NCBI GenBank assembly: GCA_028724545.1
Contig: JAQYCU010000039.1
Span: 1-64,000, forward strand
Reading direction: 5' to 3'
DNA from: a bacterium
GTDB taxonomy: Bacteria; Bacillota; Clostridia; Lachnospirales; Lachnospiraceae
DNA: 64,000 nt
A model generated the notes under the pieces. The model did not search any database, was not told the DNA's origin, and saw only the letters and a program-made list of their open reading frames with translations. Below are positions 1-9,348 of this stretch, in pieces (the first letter of the stretch is position 1; the number at the start of each line of letters is the position of its first letter). A program made the position numbers and the translations under genes.

Positions 1-70
1 CCATGGTCAAGCGGTTAAGACATCGCCCTTTCACGGCGGTAACACGGGTTCAATTCCCGTTGGAGTCACT
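1..70 (+). tRNA. tRNA-Glu (TTC), 5' end cut by window start
   Basis: ggtcaagcggttaagacatcgccctttcacggcggtaacacgggttcaattcccgt; anticodon loop ctttcac gives TTC; first few acceptor bases missing. Confidence 0.93.
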
Positions 71-80
71 TTTTTATTAT

Positions 81-151
81 GGCGACTTAGCCAAGTGGTA
101 AGGCACGGGACTGCAACTCCCTGATCATCGGTTCAAATCCGGTAGTCGCCT
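81..151 (+). tRNA. tRNA-Cys (GCA)
   Basis: ggcgactt...actgcaact...ggttcaaatccggtagtcgcct; acceptor GGCGACT/AGTCGCC pairs; anticodon GCA. Confidence 0.95.
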
Positions 152-157
152 TAAGAG

Positions 158-187
158 AACCTTATAGAGTATTCTATAAGGTTTTTT
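158..187 (+). terminator. intrinsic terminator after tRNA-Glu/Cys
   Basis: aaccttatagagtattctataaggttttttc: AACCTTATAGA/TCTATAAGGTT stem followed by T-run. Confidence 0.85.
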
Positions 188-271
188 CTGTTTACTGTAA
201 ATTCTAAATTTTATTAAGGAAGAAGATAAGGAAGAAAAAATAGCACTAGAAAAAGGAAAGAAGGCAGCAAA

Positions 272-1207
272 ATGGAAAAAAGTGAAAATATATTTTGGAA
301 GAAACCTTTAATTGTTTGCGTATTTGCGATTATCTGTTGCTGTTTGTGGGGAAGTGCTTTTCCGTGCATTAAATTAGGATATCAGTGGTGGGGAATTTCT
401 TCTAATGATACAGGAGCACAAATTCTATTTGCAGGATGCCGTTTTACTTTGTCTGGAATTTTTACGATTCTGATAGGAAGCAGGTTACAGAAAAAGTTTT
501 TAAGACCGAAAAAAGAAAATATAATACAAATTCTTGTGCTGGCGTGCTTTCAGACCGCTGTACAGTATTTCTTTTTTTATACCGGATTAGCCAATACAAC
601 GGGGGTGAAGGCCTCTATTATTACTTCAGCCAATGTATTTCTGGCAATCATCCTTGCCAGTATTTTTATGCGACAGGAAAAAATAAATGGAAAGATTGTA
701 ACAGGCTGTATTTTGGGATTTCTGGGTGTCGTATTGGTAAATATGAGAGCCGGAACAACCGATTTGCAGATAAATGTGCGAGGAGATGGAGCTATTTTTT
801 TATCGGCGTTATCATCAGCGATTTCCTCTGTATTTATAAAAAAGTTTTCGCAGAAAACAAATCCCGTGATGTTAAGTGGTTACCAGTTTTTCTGCGGTGG
901 ACTGGTATTGATTATGTGTGGTTTTCTGGCCGGTGGAAATTTACAGGCTGTTTCTGTTAGGGGAATCGGAATTTTACTTTATTTAGCATTCCTTTCAGCT
1001 GTTGCTTATACGTTATGGGGCATTTTGTTAAAATACAATCCGGTATCCAAAGTGTCGGTATTCGGATTCGCAAATCCAGTGGCCGGTGTGGCGTTATCGA
1101 CAATTATTCTGCATGAAAAACAAGAAGGTGGAATTATCGTTTTTGTGGCACTTTTGCTTGTTTCTGCCGGTATTTATCTGGTAAACTACTGTCCACAGGA
1201 AAAATGA
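272..1207 (+). CDS. DMT/EamA family transporter
   Basis: 311 aa, about 10 TM helices, two-repeat EamA pattern (CCLWGSAFPCIKLG..., ...FLSAVAYTLWGILLKY). Confidence 0.85.
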   Translation: MEKSENIFWKKPLIVCVFAIICCCLWGSAFPCIKLGYQWWGISSNDTGAQILFAGCRFTLSGIFTILIGSRLQKKFLRPKKENIIQILVLACFQTAVQYFFFYTGLANTTGVKASIITSANVFLAIILASIFMRQEKINGKIVTGCILGFLGVVLVNMRAGTTDLQINVRGDGAIFLSALSSAISSVFIKKFSQKTNPVMLSGYQFFCGGLVLIMCGFLAGGNLQAVSVRGIGILLYLAFLSAVAYTLWGILLKYNPVSKVSVFGFANPVAGVALSTIILHEKQEGGIIVFVALLLVSAGIYLVNYCPQEK

Positions 1208-1428
1208 CAGGCGAAAAAGAATAACAGACAAGGTGAGGGCAAAAAGAATTACAGAAGAGATAGGAAAAAAATCCTAGATGAAATGAGAGAAAAATAATAA
1301 ACAAGGCGAGCAAAAAAATCATAGACGAACTGAGAGAAAAATCACAGATGGGCTTAAAAAATAGCAGACAAGATAGGAGAAAACGAATGGATGAAAAAAT
1401 AGAAAATCAAATTATTGAAGGAGAAAAA

Positions 1429-1878
1429 ATGGAAAATAATATGGATTTTTTTGGACAGATTGAAGAACATTTCGGAAAATCAAGAAGGAGTCCTGAACAA
1501 TATTCAGCATTGGGCTTAGCCTATATTGGTGATGCCGTGTATGATATTATCATACGGACAATTATAGTTGATTTGGGAAATAAAAAAGTCAGTCAGTTTC
1601 ATCGTATGACCAGCAGTATTGTTAAGGCAGAGTCACAGGCCAAATTAATGAAAACCATTATGGAAGATTTGACAGAGGAAGAAGAAACGATTTTTCGTCA
1701 CGGACGGAATGCAAAATCTCCAACGTCTGCAAAGAATGCGTCTATTGTAGATTACCGGGTTGCTACAGGATTTGAAGCACTGGTTGGTTACTTATATTTG
1801 CAGCATAAAACAGAGCGTGCTTTGGAATTAATTGAAAAAGGTTTAAAAAAAACAAAGCAATTACCGGAATCAGATTAG
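1429..1878 (+). CDS. mrnC: Mini-ribonuclease III
   Basis: ALGLAYIGDAVYDIIIRT...GRNAKSPTSAKNASIVDYRVATGFEALVGYLYL; RBS gaaggag before ATG 1429 (ORF track start is upstream). Confidence 0.9.
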   Translation: MENNMDFFGQIEEHFGKSRRSPEQYSALGLAYIGDAVYDIIIRTIIVDLGNKKVSQFHRMTSSIVKAESQAKLMKTIMEDLTEEEETIFRHGRNAKSPTSAKNASIVDYRVATGFEALVGYLYLQHKTERALELIEKGLKKTKQLPESD

Positions 1879-2055
1879 CAGCGAAAATGCCGGTGGAAAT
1901 CAATTTGTGCATTTTAGAAAATCGTGTTATTATCGATGATAGAGTATAGAATGGCAGATTGCCAGATAGTTTGAAATTGAATTACAGGGTAGCAGATGGG
2001 AAAGTGTTGCTGGTAGATTCATAGCAGTGTAGTGAGGATAGAGAGGATAGAAAAA

Positions 2056-2805
2056 ATGAGATACGAAGAGTTAACAATAGAAGGAAGAAATGCCGTAATA
2101 GAGGCATTTCGGGCAGGAAAAACAATTGACAAACTTTTTTTACTGGATGGATGTCAGGACGGACCAATCCGAACCATTCTGCGTGAGGCAAAAAAAACGG
2201 ATACCATTATTAATTTTGTGCAGAAAGAGCGTTTGGACCAGATGTCAGAAACGGGAAAACATCAGGGTGTGATTGCTTTTTCGGCAGCATATCATTATGG
2301 TACGGTAGAAGAAATGTTGCAGAAGGCAGAAGAAAAAGGGGAACCACCTTTTTTGATTCTTTTAGATAATATTGAGGACCCACATAATTTAGGCTCAATT
2401 TTGCGTACGGCAAATCAGGTTGGTGCACATGGTGTCATTATACCAAAGAGAAGAGCTGTCGGTCTGACGGCTACGGTTGCTAAGGCTTCAGCGGGCGCAA
2501 TTAATTATACACCTGTTGCAAAGGTTACTAATCTTGTAAAAACGATTGAGGAACTGAAAAAGCAGGGAATGTGGTTCGTTTGTGGTGATATGGATGGAGA
2601 ATCTATGTACCAGTTAGACCTTACCGGACCAATGGGGGTTGTGATTGGCAATGAGGGGGATGGCGTCAGCCGTCTGGTCAAAGAAAAATGCGATTTTGTT
2701 GCCAGCATACCAATGTTTGGCGATATTGATTCCTTAAATGCTTCAGTGGCAATGGGAGTATTGTCATATGAAATTGTACGACAGAGGATACAAAAAAATA
2801 AGTAA
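2056..2805 (+). CDS. rlmB: 23S rRNA (guanosine-2'-O-)-methyltransferase RlmB (SpoU/TrmH family)
   Basis: GRNAVIEAF..., LDNIEDPHNLGSILRTANQVGAHGVIIPKRRAVGLTATVAKASAGA, VIGNEGDGVSRLV; RBS gagga before ATG 2056. Confidence 0.93.
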   Translation: MRYEELTIEGRNAVIEAFRAGKTIDKLFLLDGCQDGPIRTILREAKKTDTIINFVQKERLDQMSETGKHQGVIAFSAAYHYGTVEEMLQKAEEKGEPPFLILLDNIEDPHNLGSILRTANQVGAHGVIIPKRRAVGLTATVAKASAGAINYTPVAKVTNLVKTIEELKKQGMWFVCGDMDGESMYQLDLTGPMGVVIGNEGDGVSRLVKEKCDFVASIPMFGDIDSLNASVAMGVLSYEIVRQRIQKNK

Positions 2806-2939
2806 AGAGTAAAAGAAAGCAAAAGGAAGTAAAACAAAACCAAAGTAAGACAACATCAAAACAGAAGAACATCAAAACAGCAGAACAGAAGAACAGCAGA
2901 AAAAAAGACACAGGATGGCAAAAGAAATAAGAGAAGAAA

Positions 2940-3578
2940 ATGCGAGGAATTAAGATGGGGATGGATTTCCAAACGATGGATGTGCTACAAATTATTGAAT
3001 TGGCACAGAGTGGAAATGGTGATGCAATTGCATATTTAATGGAAGAATATAAAAGTATGGTAAGAGCTCTGTCACGTCCGTTGTTTCTGATTGACGGGGA
3101 CCAGGATGATTTAATACAGGAAGGTATGATAGGTCTGTTTAAAGCTATTCAGACATATGATGCAAAAAAAGGTACGTCGTTTGACACATTTGCTAATTTA
3201 TGTATTTCCGGTCAGTTATATTCAGCTATTAAGATTTCTAATCGTAAGAAAAATATGCCACTAAATTCCTATATTTCGATATATTCTGATGGAGAAGATG
3301 AGGAAACAGGAGTACCGGAAAATTTATATGAATTTGATTCTGCTTTTGCAACAAGGCAGCAAAATCCGGAAGAAATTGTAATTAGTCAGGAAAATGCAAA
3401 AAATATAAAGAAGAAACTGATTAGCCGTCTGAGCAAGATGGAAATACAGGTGCTGGATTTGTTTTTGAAAGGACTTACCTATCAGGAAATAGCGCAGCAG
3501 TTAGGAAAATCGCCAAAGACGATAGATAATGCCTTGCAGCGAATCAAGAGCAAATTAAAGAAAATCAGAAAATGCTGA
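2940..3578 (+). CDS. sigH: RNA polymerase sigma factor, SigH-like
   Basis: DQDDLIQEGMIGLFKAIQTYD region 2 and LTYQEIAQQLGKSPKTIDNALQRIKSKLKK region 4; mrnC-rlmB-sigH order is typical of Firmicutes. Confidence 0.85.
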   Translation: MRGIKMGMDFQTMDVLQIIELAQSGNGDAIAYLMEEYKSMVRALSRPLFLIDGDQDDLIQEGMIGLFKAIQTYDAKKGTSFDTFANLCISGQLYSAIKISNRKKNMPLNSYISIYSDGEDEETGVPENLYEFDSAFATRQQNPEEIVISQENAKNIKKKLISRLSKMEIQVLDLFLKGLTYQEIAQQLGKSPKTIDNALQRIKSKLKKIRKC

Positions 3579-3656
3579 GGGAATAAGCCGGATGAGCAAA
3601 AACAAGCCAGAATAAGAGGGGGAAGGAAAAATAAACAGGACGAGGCGAAAAAGCAC

Positions 3657-3685
3657 TTGAAATATTTTGCATACTGAGGTATAAT
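3657..3685 (+). promoter_or_regulatory. sigma-A type promoter for tRNA-Thr
   Basis: TTGAAA (3657-3662), 17-bp spacer, TATAAT (3680-3685). Confidence 0.75.
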
Positions 3686-3698
3686 ATCGTTTGTGATT

Positions 3699-3771
3699 GC
3701 TGCTATGGCTCAGGAGGTAGAGCGTCGCCTTGGTAAGGCGGAGGCCACGGGTTCAAATCCCGTTAGCAGCT
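3699..3771 (+). tRNA. tRNA-Thr (GGT)
   Basis: GCTGCTA/TAGCAGC acceptor; anticodon loop ttGGTaa; gttcaaatcc T-loop. Confidence 0.95.
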
Positions 3772-3773
3772 TA

Positions 3774-3812
3774 AAAAGCGAGGAGTCATTTTAACAGGCT
3801 CTTCGCTTTTCC
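3774..3812 (+). terminator. intrinsic terminator after tRNA-Thr
   Basis: aaaagcgaggagtc...ggctcttcgctttt stem-loop. Confidence 0.75.
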
Positions 3813-3826
3813 TTATTTATAGAAAA

Positions 3827-3925
3827 TTATTTGCATTTTGCGAGTAAAGATACTTATTTGTATTTTTGTAAGTAATGATATTTATTTACATTTATTTGCA
3901 GCTAACAGAAAATTATTTGCATTTT
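3827..3925 (+). repeat. four phased copies of TTATTTGCATTTT-like element
   Basis: copies start at 3827, 3854, 3882 and 3913; first and last sit within an identical 19-bp agaaaattatttgcatttt. Confidence 0.65.
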
Positions 3926-3980
3926 AGCAGGTAAATGAGGAAATTGTGAAACGGGGAAACGTTTCGGATTGGAGATGTAT

Positions 3981-5579
3981 ATGAAAATAAGAAAAAGTAG
4001 TATTTGTTTTACTTTATTGTTGGGAGTGTTCCTTCTGGCAGGAAGTCTGTTTTACCATCTGGAAGCATCGGCAGCCAATCAGGAAGACGGTACTGTATTT
4101 ACTGTAGGGTTTGATGCCAGTTTTCCACCATATGGATACAAAGATGGAGAAGGGGAATACGCCGGCTTCGATTTGGATTTGGCGCAGGAAGTTTGCAACA
4201 GAAGAGGTTGGACTCTGAAAAAGCAGCCGATTGACTGGGATTCTAAAGATATGGAATTAAATTCCGATATGATAGACTGCATCTGGAATGGTTTTACCAT
4301 AAACGGCAGGGAAGACAAATATACATGGATTGGACCATATGTAGATAATTCCCAGGTCGTTCTGGTCAGTCAGAATAGTGGTATAGAGAAACTGAACGAT
4401 TTAGAGGGGAAAATTGTTGTAGTGCAGGCCGATTCCTCAGCACAGGCAGCATTGACAGGGGAAGATGCAACACAGGAGAATCAGGCATTAGCCGGTTCTT
4501 TTGGAGAACTGCAGATTGTTGGTGATTATAACAGTGCGATTATGAATCTGGAGGCAGGAGCCGTAGATGCCATTTGTCTGGATGTTGGCGTGGCAAAATA
4601 CCAGCAGAAAAATCATGACAAACTTGTGATTCTGGAGGAAACTCTTTCGACGGAAGGATACGGAATCGGTTTCAAAAAAGGAAATACAAAACTCCGGGAC
4701 CAGGTACAGGAAACTTTGTTTGAAATGCTTGATGATGGAACATTTCAGAAGATAGCAGAAAAATATGAAGATTACAATTTGCCGGAATGTATTTGTCTGT
4801 CAAAGGATACACCGGGCGTTGAGGAAACCTTAGCAGCAAGTGACGGCGAGAAGAAAGAAGCCGCACAGGAAAAAACTTCTTCCGGTATGGTCTTTTTGGA
4901 AAAAGTAAAAACAGGTTTTGCAAATTTTGGAGATATTATCAAACAACTGCTTTTTGGTTTTGGGGCAACATTATCCATTTTTGTTCTGACATTACTGTTC
5001 TCCTTACCTCTTGGACTGTTGATTACATTTGGAAGAATGTCTAAAAATATTATTTTAAGAGGCATTACTAAATTCTACATATCTGTTATGCGTGGAACTC
5101 CGTTAATGCTGCAGCTTCTGGTAGTATTCTTTGGACCATATTATCTGTTTGGCGTAAAATTGTCATCATTTGGACCATATTACCGGTATATTGCTGTTAT
5201 TATAGGATTTTCACTTAATTATGCTTCGTATTTTGCAGAAATTTACCGTGGTGGAATTGAAAGTATTCCGGATGGACAGAGAGAGGCAGCAGCCCTTTTG
5301 GGATACAACAGAGTGCAGACGTTTTGCAAGATTATTTTCCCACAGATGATTAAAAAAGTTATGCCGTCTGTTACAAATGAAATTATCACATTAGTAAAAG
5401 ATACTTCATTGGCATTTGTGCTGGCATATACAGAGATGTTTACACTTGCAAAACAGATTGCAGCGTCTATGACAAATATTATGCCGTTATTTGTGGCAGG
5501 CATCTTTTACTACATATTTAATTATCTGGTTGCTTATATTATGGAAAAAATTGAGCAGAAACTGGGTTATTATAAGTAG
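3981..5579 (+). CDS. amino-acid ABC transporter, fused substrate-binding and permease protein
   Basis: signal peptide, SBP_bac_3 (FTVGFDASFPPYGYKDGEGEYAGFDLDLAQEV), then permease with REAAALLGYNRVQTFCKIIFPQ (EAA loop). Confidence 0.92.
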   Translation: MKIRKSSICFTLLLGVFLLAGSLFYHLEASAANQEDGTVFTVGFDASFPPYGYKDGEGEYAGFDLDLAQEVCNRRGWTLKKQPIDWDSKDMELNSDMIDCIWNGFTINGREDKYTWIGPYVDNSQVVLVSQNSGIEKLNDLEGKIVVVQADSSAQAALTGEDATQENQALAGSFGELQIVGDYNSAIMNLEAGAVDAICLDVGVAKYQQKNHDKLVILEETLSTEGYGIGFKKGNTKLRDQVQETLFEMLDDGTFQKIAEKYEDYNLPECICLSKDTPGVEETLAASDGEKKEAAQEKTSSGMVFLEKVKTGFANFGDIIKQLLFGFGATLSIFVLTLLFSLPLGLLITFGRMSKNIILRGITKFYISVMRGTPLMLQLLVVFFGPYYLFGVKLSSFGPYYRYIAVIIGFSLNYASYFAEIYRGGIESIPDGQREAAALLGYNRVQTFCKIIFPQMIKKVMPSVTNEIITLVKDTSLAFVLAYTEMFTLAKQIAASMTNIMPLFVAGIFYYIFNYLVAYIMEKIEQKLGYYK

Positions 5580-5667
5580 TGAAAAATATGTCGAATGCAA
5601 AGCAGAAATTGTGCAATGACAACCTATAGAAATATGTCCCAAAAACGGGACAGCAGGAGGTGGCAAA

Positions 5668-6393
5668 ATGAAAAATGTACCAGTATTGGAAATGGAACAT
5701 GTGAGTAAGAACTTTGGTGAATTAGAGGTATTAAAAGATATATCTGTTAAGGTGGAGGAAGGAGAAGTTGTATCGATTCTCGGACCTTCCGGCTCAGGCA
5801 AGTCAACGTTGCTTCGCTGTGCAACGAATCTGGAAAAGATGACTTCTGGCAAACTTTCCTATATGGGAGAAACCGATGAGAAAGAAATGAAAAAGTATTA
5901 TGGCCTGGTATTTCAGAATTTTAATTTATTTCCACATTTTTCTGTCTGGAAAAATATTGTAGATGCACCAATTTCCGTACAGAAGAGAGAGAAAGAAGAA
6001 GTTTACAGTCAGGCAAAATCATTGATAAAAAAACTTGGACTGGAAGGAAAAGAAGACAGCTATCCATGCCAGTTATCGGGAGGACAGCAGCAACGAGTTG
6101 CAATAGCAAGAGCATTGGCGATGCAGCCTAAGATTCTCTTTTTTGATGAGCCGACATCTGCACTGGACCCGGAACTTACGGCAGAGATTTTGAAAGTTTT
6201 GCGTGAACTGGCAAAAGAGAAGATGACAATGGTAATCGTAACGCACGAAATTGATTTTGCACGTCAGGTTTCGGACAGGGTTATTTTTATGGACGGCGGT
6301 GTTATTGTAGAGGAAGGTGTTCCGGAAGATGTTATCGACCATCCTTCCAATGACAGAACACAGAACTTCTTAAAGAAACTTCAGCGTGAGTAG
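5668..6393 (+). CDS. polar amino-acid ABC transporter ATP-binding protein (GlnQ-like)
   Basis: [13 protein letters not shown] Walker [17 protein letters not shown] signature, [14 protein letters not shown] Walker B. Confidence 0.93.
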   Translation: MKNVPVLEMEHVSKNFGELEVLKDISVKVEEGEVVSILGPSGSGKSTLLRCATNLEKMTSGKLSYMGETDEKEMKKYYGLVFQNFNLFPHFSVWKNIVDAPISVQKREKEEVYSQAKSLIKKLGLEGKEDSYPCQLSGGQQQRVAIARALAMQPKILFFDEPTSALDPELTAEILKVLRELAKEKMTMVIVTHEIDFARQVSDRVIFMDGGVIVEEGVPEDVIDHPSNDRTQNFLKKLQRE

Positions 6394-6416
6394 ATTGGGA
6401 CAGAGGACACAGAAAT

Positions 6417-6686
6417 ATGATAGCGATATATTTTATGGCAGTCAATCTGCTTGGCTTTCTGATAATGGGAATCGATAAGGTGAAGGCAAAAAAGCATGCC
6501 TGGCGAATACCCGAAAAAACGTTATTTTTTGTGGCTTTCCTTGGAGGCAGTCTTGGAAGCTGGGCCGGAATGTATTTTTTTCGGCACAAGACCAGACACT
6601 GGTACTTCGTAGTGGGAATGCCGGCTATTCTGTTTGCGCAGATTATCATTTTATATCTGCTGGGTGACAGAATACCGGGATTATGA
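6417..6686 (+). CDS. DUF1294 domain membrane protein
   Basis: NLLGFLIMGIDKVKAKKHAWRIPEKTLFFVAFLGGSLGSWAGMYFFRHKTRHWYF is the characteristic family motif. Confidence 0.85.
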   Translation: MIAIYFMAVNLLGFLIMGIDKVKAKKHAWRIPEKTLFFVAFLGGSLGSWAGMYFFRHKTRHWYFVVGMPAILFAQIIILYLLGDRIPGL

Positions 6687-6715
6687 TAAGCAGAAAATGT
6701 GCGTAAACAAAGCCT

Positions 6716-6806
6716 GATATCAGGAAAACCAGAAACACTGGAAATAAATAACGACATCAGAAAAACCAGAAACGTTGAAAATAAAAGCAGACAGTAGGAA
6801 ACAGGG
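6716..6806. repeat. three degenerate 37-bp tandem units
   Basis: gatatcaggaaaaccagaaac (6716), gacatcagaaaaaccagaaac (6753), gacagtaggaaacaggg (6790). Confidence 0.65.
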
Positions 6807-6828
6807 AATACAAAAAAGGAGAATTGTC

Positions 6829-7029
6829 ATGGTCATTACAAAATATTCATTGATAGGTGCAATTTTACAATATTATCCCAGTGCAAAAGAATGTTTCGAG
6901 GAGATGGGGATGCATTGTGTATCCTGTCACTTATCGCCACGCGAAACACTGGAGCAGGCATGCACTACACATCAGTGCGATTTGGACGAACTGATACAAA
7001 AACTGGACAGGCATATTAATGGTGAATAG
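6829..7029 (+). CDS. DUF1858 domain-containing protein
   Basis: VITKYSLIGAILQYYPSAKECFEEMGMHCVSCHLSPRETLEQACTTH; RBS aaaggag before ATG 6829. Confidence 0.85.
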   Translation: MVITKYSLIGAILQYYPSAKECFEEMGMHCVSCHLSPRETLEQACTTHQCDLDELIQKLDRHINGE

Positions 7030-7111
7030 TTCCAATTGCAAGTAGTACTTTATTCCTGTACTTTTTTTTGGTATAATTCTTGATATGATTAATTACATTT
7101 GGAGGGAAGTT

Positions 7112-8824
7112 ATGAAACGAAGAATAACAGCAATGCTGATTGCGATGTTAAGTATTACGTCTGTTCTATGTTCCACTGTTGTGTCACAGGCAGAAGTGAT
7201 ACATGAAACAGATTTAGAAGATTATCTGCTGGAAGAACTTTCTTCGGCACATGCTCTGGGAATGGGGATTTCGATTGTCAGTGCTGATAAGGAGTTGTAT
7301 TGTGCTGCATACGGAATGGCGCAGAAAACAGAGGCAGATTATGTACTGGGAGATTTGACAAAATCTTTTACGGCTGCCGGAATTATGCGTCTGGAAGAGG
7401 ATGGCGAACTTTCCCTGGAGGATACGATAGGCGACTTTTTATCGGAATATAAAGGATTTAAAGATATTACTATCCGTGAACTTCTGACACAGACAAGTGG
7501 TATTGCGTCAGGACAGACAATGGATGATGCAAATCCTGAGGGAACAAAGGGAACATTTGAGGATGCAAACTTAAACTATACAATTCTTGGTGACATTATT
7601 GCAACCGTGTCCGGAATGGAATATGAAGAATATATTTCAGACAATATTCTGGACCCGTTGGAAATGACATCAACATATTCTATGCGTCATGATGCAGACA
7701 TGGGCGAAGGAATGATAAATGGTTACAAAAACTATTTTGGATTTCCTTTTTCATACAAATATCAGTATTCAGCAGATGAAAAGTGGATGACAGTTCCGTC
7801 TTCTTATATGATTTCTGATGTGAAGGATATGGGAAGATATCTGCAGATGTATTTGCAGGACGGAGGCGATGTTTTATCAGAAGAAAGTATTGAGAGTATG
7901 CTTTCCGGTGATACAGTGGTTCCAAAGAGCGAAAAGATTTCCAAAGAAATTTTTGGCAAAACTGCAAAATATGGAATGGGCTGGATTGAGAAGGAAACAG
8001 ATGGACAGAAAGTACTGTATGCTTCCGGAAAAACAGAAGGACATACTACTATGATGATGCTGCTTCCAGAACAGAATGTTGGTATCGTGATGATGTTTAA
8101 TTCAGCAGATGCGCTGGTTGGACAGAAACTGATTCAGCAGCTTGCAGAGGGTGTGATTGCGATTGAATTAGGAAACACACCGGAAACGATTGGGGACAAT
8201 ACTTACTTTTTGCAGCATATTGCTTATGATGTGCTTATGCTGTTAGTTCTCATTGCAGCATGTCTGCCTATTTTCCTGATGAGTGTATGGTGCAGAAAAC
8301 GCCGCCAGAAACTGGCTGATGTACCGGGAATTATTGCAGATGTGGTGATTCATATTATTCTTCCGACAGTGGCATTGGTAGTGTTTAGCAGATTGATGCC
8401 GGCGTATTATGCCGTGAAATTTATGCCGGATGTATTTTATGTTAGTTGTCTGACGATTGGTGTTCTTTATCTGGGAGCACTGGTTAAGCTGGTTGCCGGC
8501 ATTGTGATTGCAGTGAAGGGACCGGAAAAGAACGACGGCAAAGATGAGGAAGAAAAGGCAGAGCCGGAGCAATCTGAAGAAAAGTCTGATGATGGCAGTG
8601 AAAGCGACGAAACGGAAAAGGCAGAGCCGGAGAACGATAGCAAAGTTGATGAGAAAGTCGACAAGACGGAGGCTGAGTCAAAAGAGCCGGAAGAAGATAA
8701 AAAAGATGAAAACGATAAGACCGGTGATGAAACGGTAGAAACAGAAAAAACGGAAGATGACAAGAAAGAAGAAAATAAAACAGAAGATGATAAAACAGAT
8801 GAGGAAGACAAAAAAGAAGTCTAA
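7112..8824 (+). CDS. secreted/membrane serine hydrolase (beta-lactamase/PBP-like) with long charged C-terminal tail
   Basis: GDLTKSFTAAGIMRLEEDGELSLEDTIGDFL (SxxK), LLTQTSGI, C-terminal TM helices, then about 90 aa of E/K/D-rich sequence. Confidence 0.85.
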   Translation: MKRRITAMLIAMLSITSVLCSTVVSQAEVIHETDLEDYLLEELSSAHALGMGISIVSADKELYCAAYGMAQKTEADYVLGDLTKSFTAAGIMRLEEDGELSLEDTIGDFLSEYKGFKDITIRELLTQTSGIASGQTMDDANPEGTKGTFEDANLNYTILGDIIATVSGMEYEEYISDNILDPLEMTSTYSMRHDADMGEGMINGYKNYFGFPFSYKYQYSADEKWMTVPSSYMISDVKDMGRYLQMYLQDGGDVLSEESIESMLSGDTVVPKSEKISKEIFGKTAKYGMGWIEKETDGQKVLYASGKTEGHTTMMMLLPEQNVGIVMMFNSADALVGQKLIQQLAEGVIAIELGNTPETIGDNTYFLQHIAYDVLMLLVLIAACLPIFLMSVWCRKRRQKLADVPGIIADVVIHIILPTVALVVFSRLMPAYYAVKFMPDVFYVSCLTIGVLYLGALVKLVAGIVIAVKGPEKNDGKDEEEKAEPEQSEEKSDDGSESDETEKAEPENDSKVDEKVDKTEAESKEPEEDKKDENDKTGDETVETEKTEDDKKEENKTEDDKTDEEDKKEV

Positions 8825-8882
8825 AAATGCGATAGAAAACGAGTAGAGATATAATAGAATCAATCACATACAATAGAAAAAG

Positions 8883-8911
8883 TTGACAGAGTAAATAAAA
8901 TTTGTTAATAT
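8883..8911 (+). promoter_or_regulatory. promoter for T-box/ilvBN
   Basis: TTGACA (8883-8888), 17 bp, TAATAT (8906-8911). Confidence 0.7.
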
Positions 8912-8934
8912 TATCAAAAATTGTAAATCGAAAT

Positions 8935-9213
8935 GCTATGACGAGGAGGAGTACATATAGCGTGAGAGCGTAGAGAGAAGATGGCTGGTGAAAATCTTTG
9001 TTTCAGTTATATGGAAGTAGCCTCTGAGCAGTGGACCGAAAGGAATGATTTCCAAGTAGACTTCAACGGAGATTCCACCGTTATCAGGAAAACAATATTG
9101 ATGGCAGCAGCCGGCGTATTGTAGAGAGCAAAAAGAGATTTTTGAATTTAGGTGGTACCGCGGAACTTATTCGTCCTAAACTGGCAGGTTTGTTAGTTTA
9201 GGACTTTTTTAAC
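8935..9213 (+). promoter_or_regulatory. T-box leader upstream of ilvB, with terminator
   Basis: Stem I agagagaagatggctggtgaaaatc...ggaagtagcctctgagc; T-box ggtggtaccgcgg (9151-9163); terminator gtcctaaactggcaggtttgttagtttaggactttttt. Confidence 0.93.
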
Positions 9214-9348
9214 GTTAAACTTGCAATCAGATGCAAGTTTCCGGTCTGATTTTCGATTAACAAAAAGCAGCCTGAGGCAGTATTGCAGTAAAAACAGAAT
9301 GTGTCAGAAACAGTATCACATCATAGAAAAAAGAAAGGTGGTTCATTT

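Noticed and set aside
436-960. 174-aa + strand ORF overlapping the EamA gene in another frame
   Set aside because: Out-of-frame shadow of a well-supported transporter CDS; no RBS or recognisable domain
3827-3925. CRISPR array
   Set aside because: Repeat cores are only about 13 bp, imperfect, with AT-rich 14-18-bp spacers and no cas genes
8467-8811. Minus-strand Ser-rich ORF (MSSSSVLSSSVLFSS...) and other ORFs opposite the charged tail
   Set aside because: Low-complexity mirror of the E/K-rich coding strand; composition artefact with no RBS or domain
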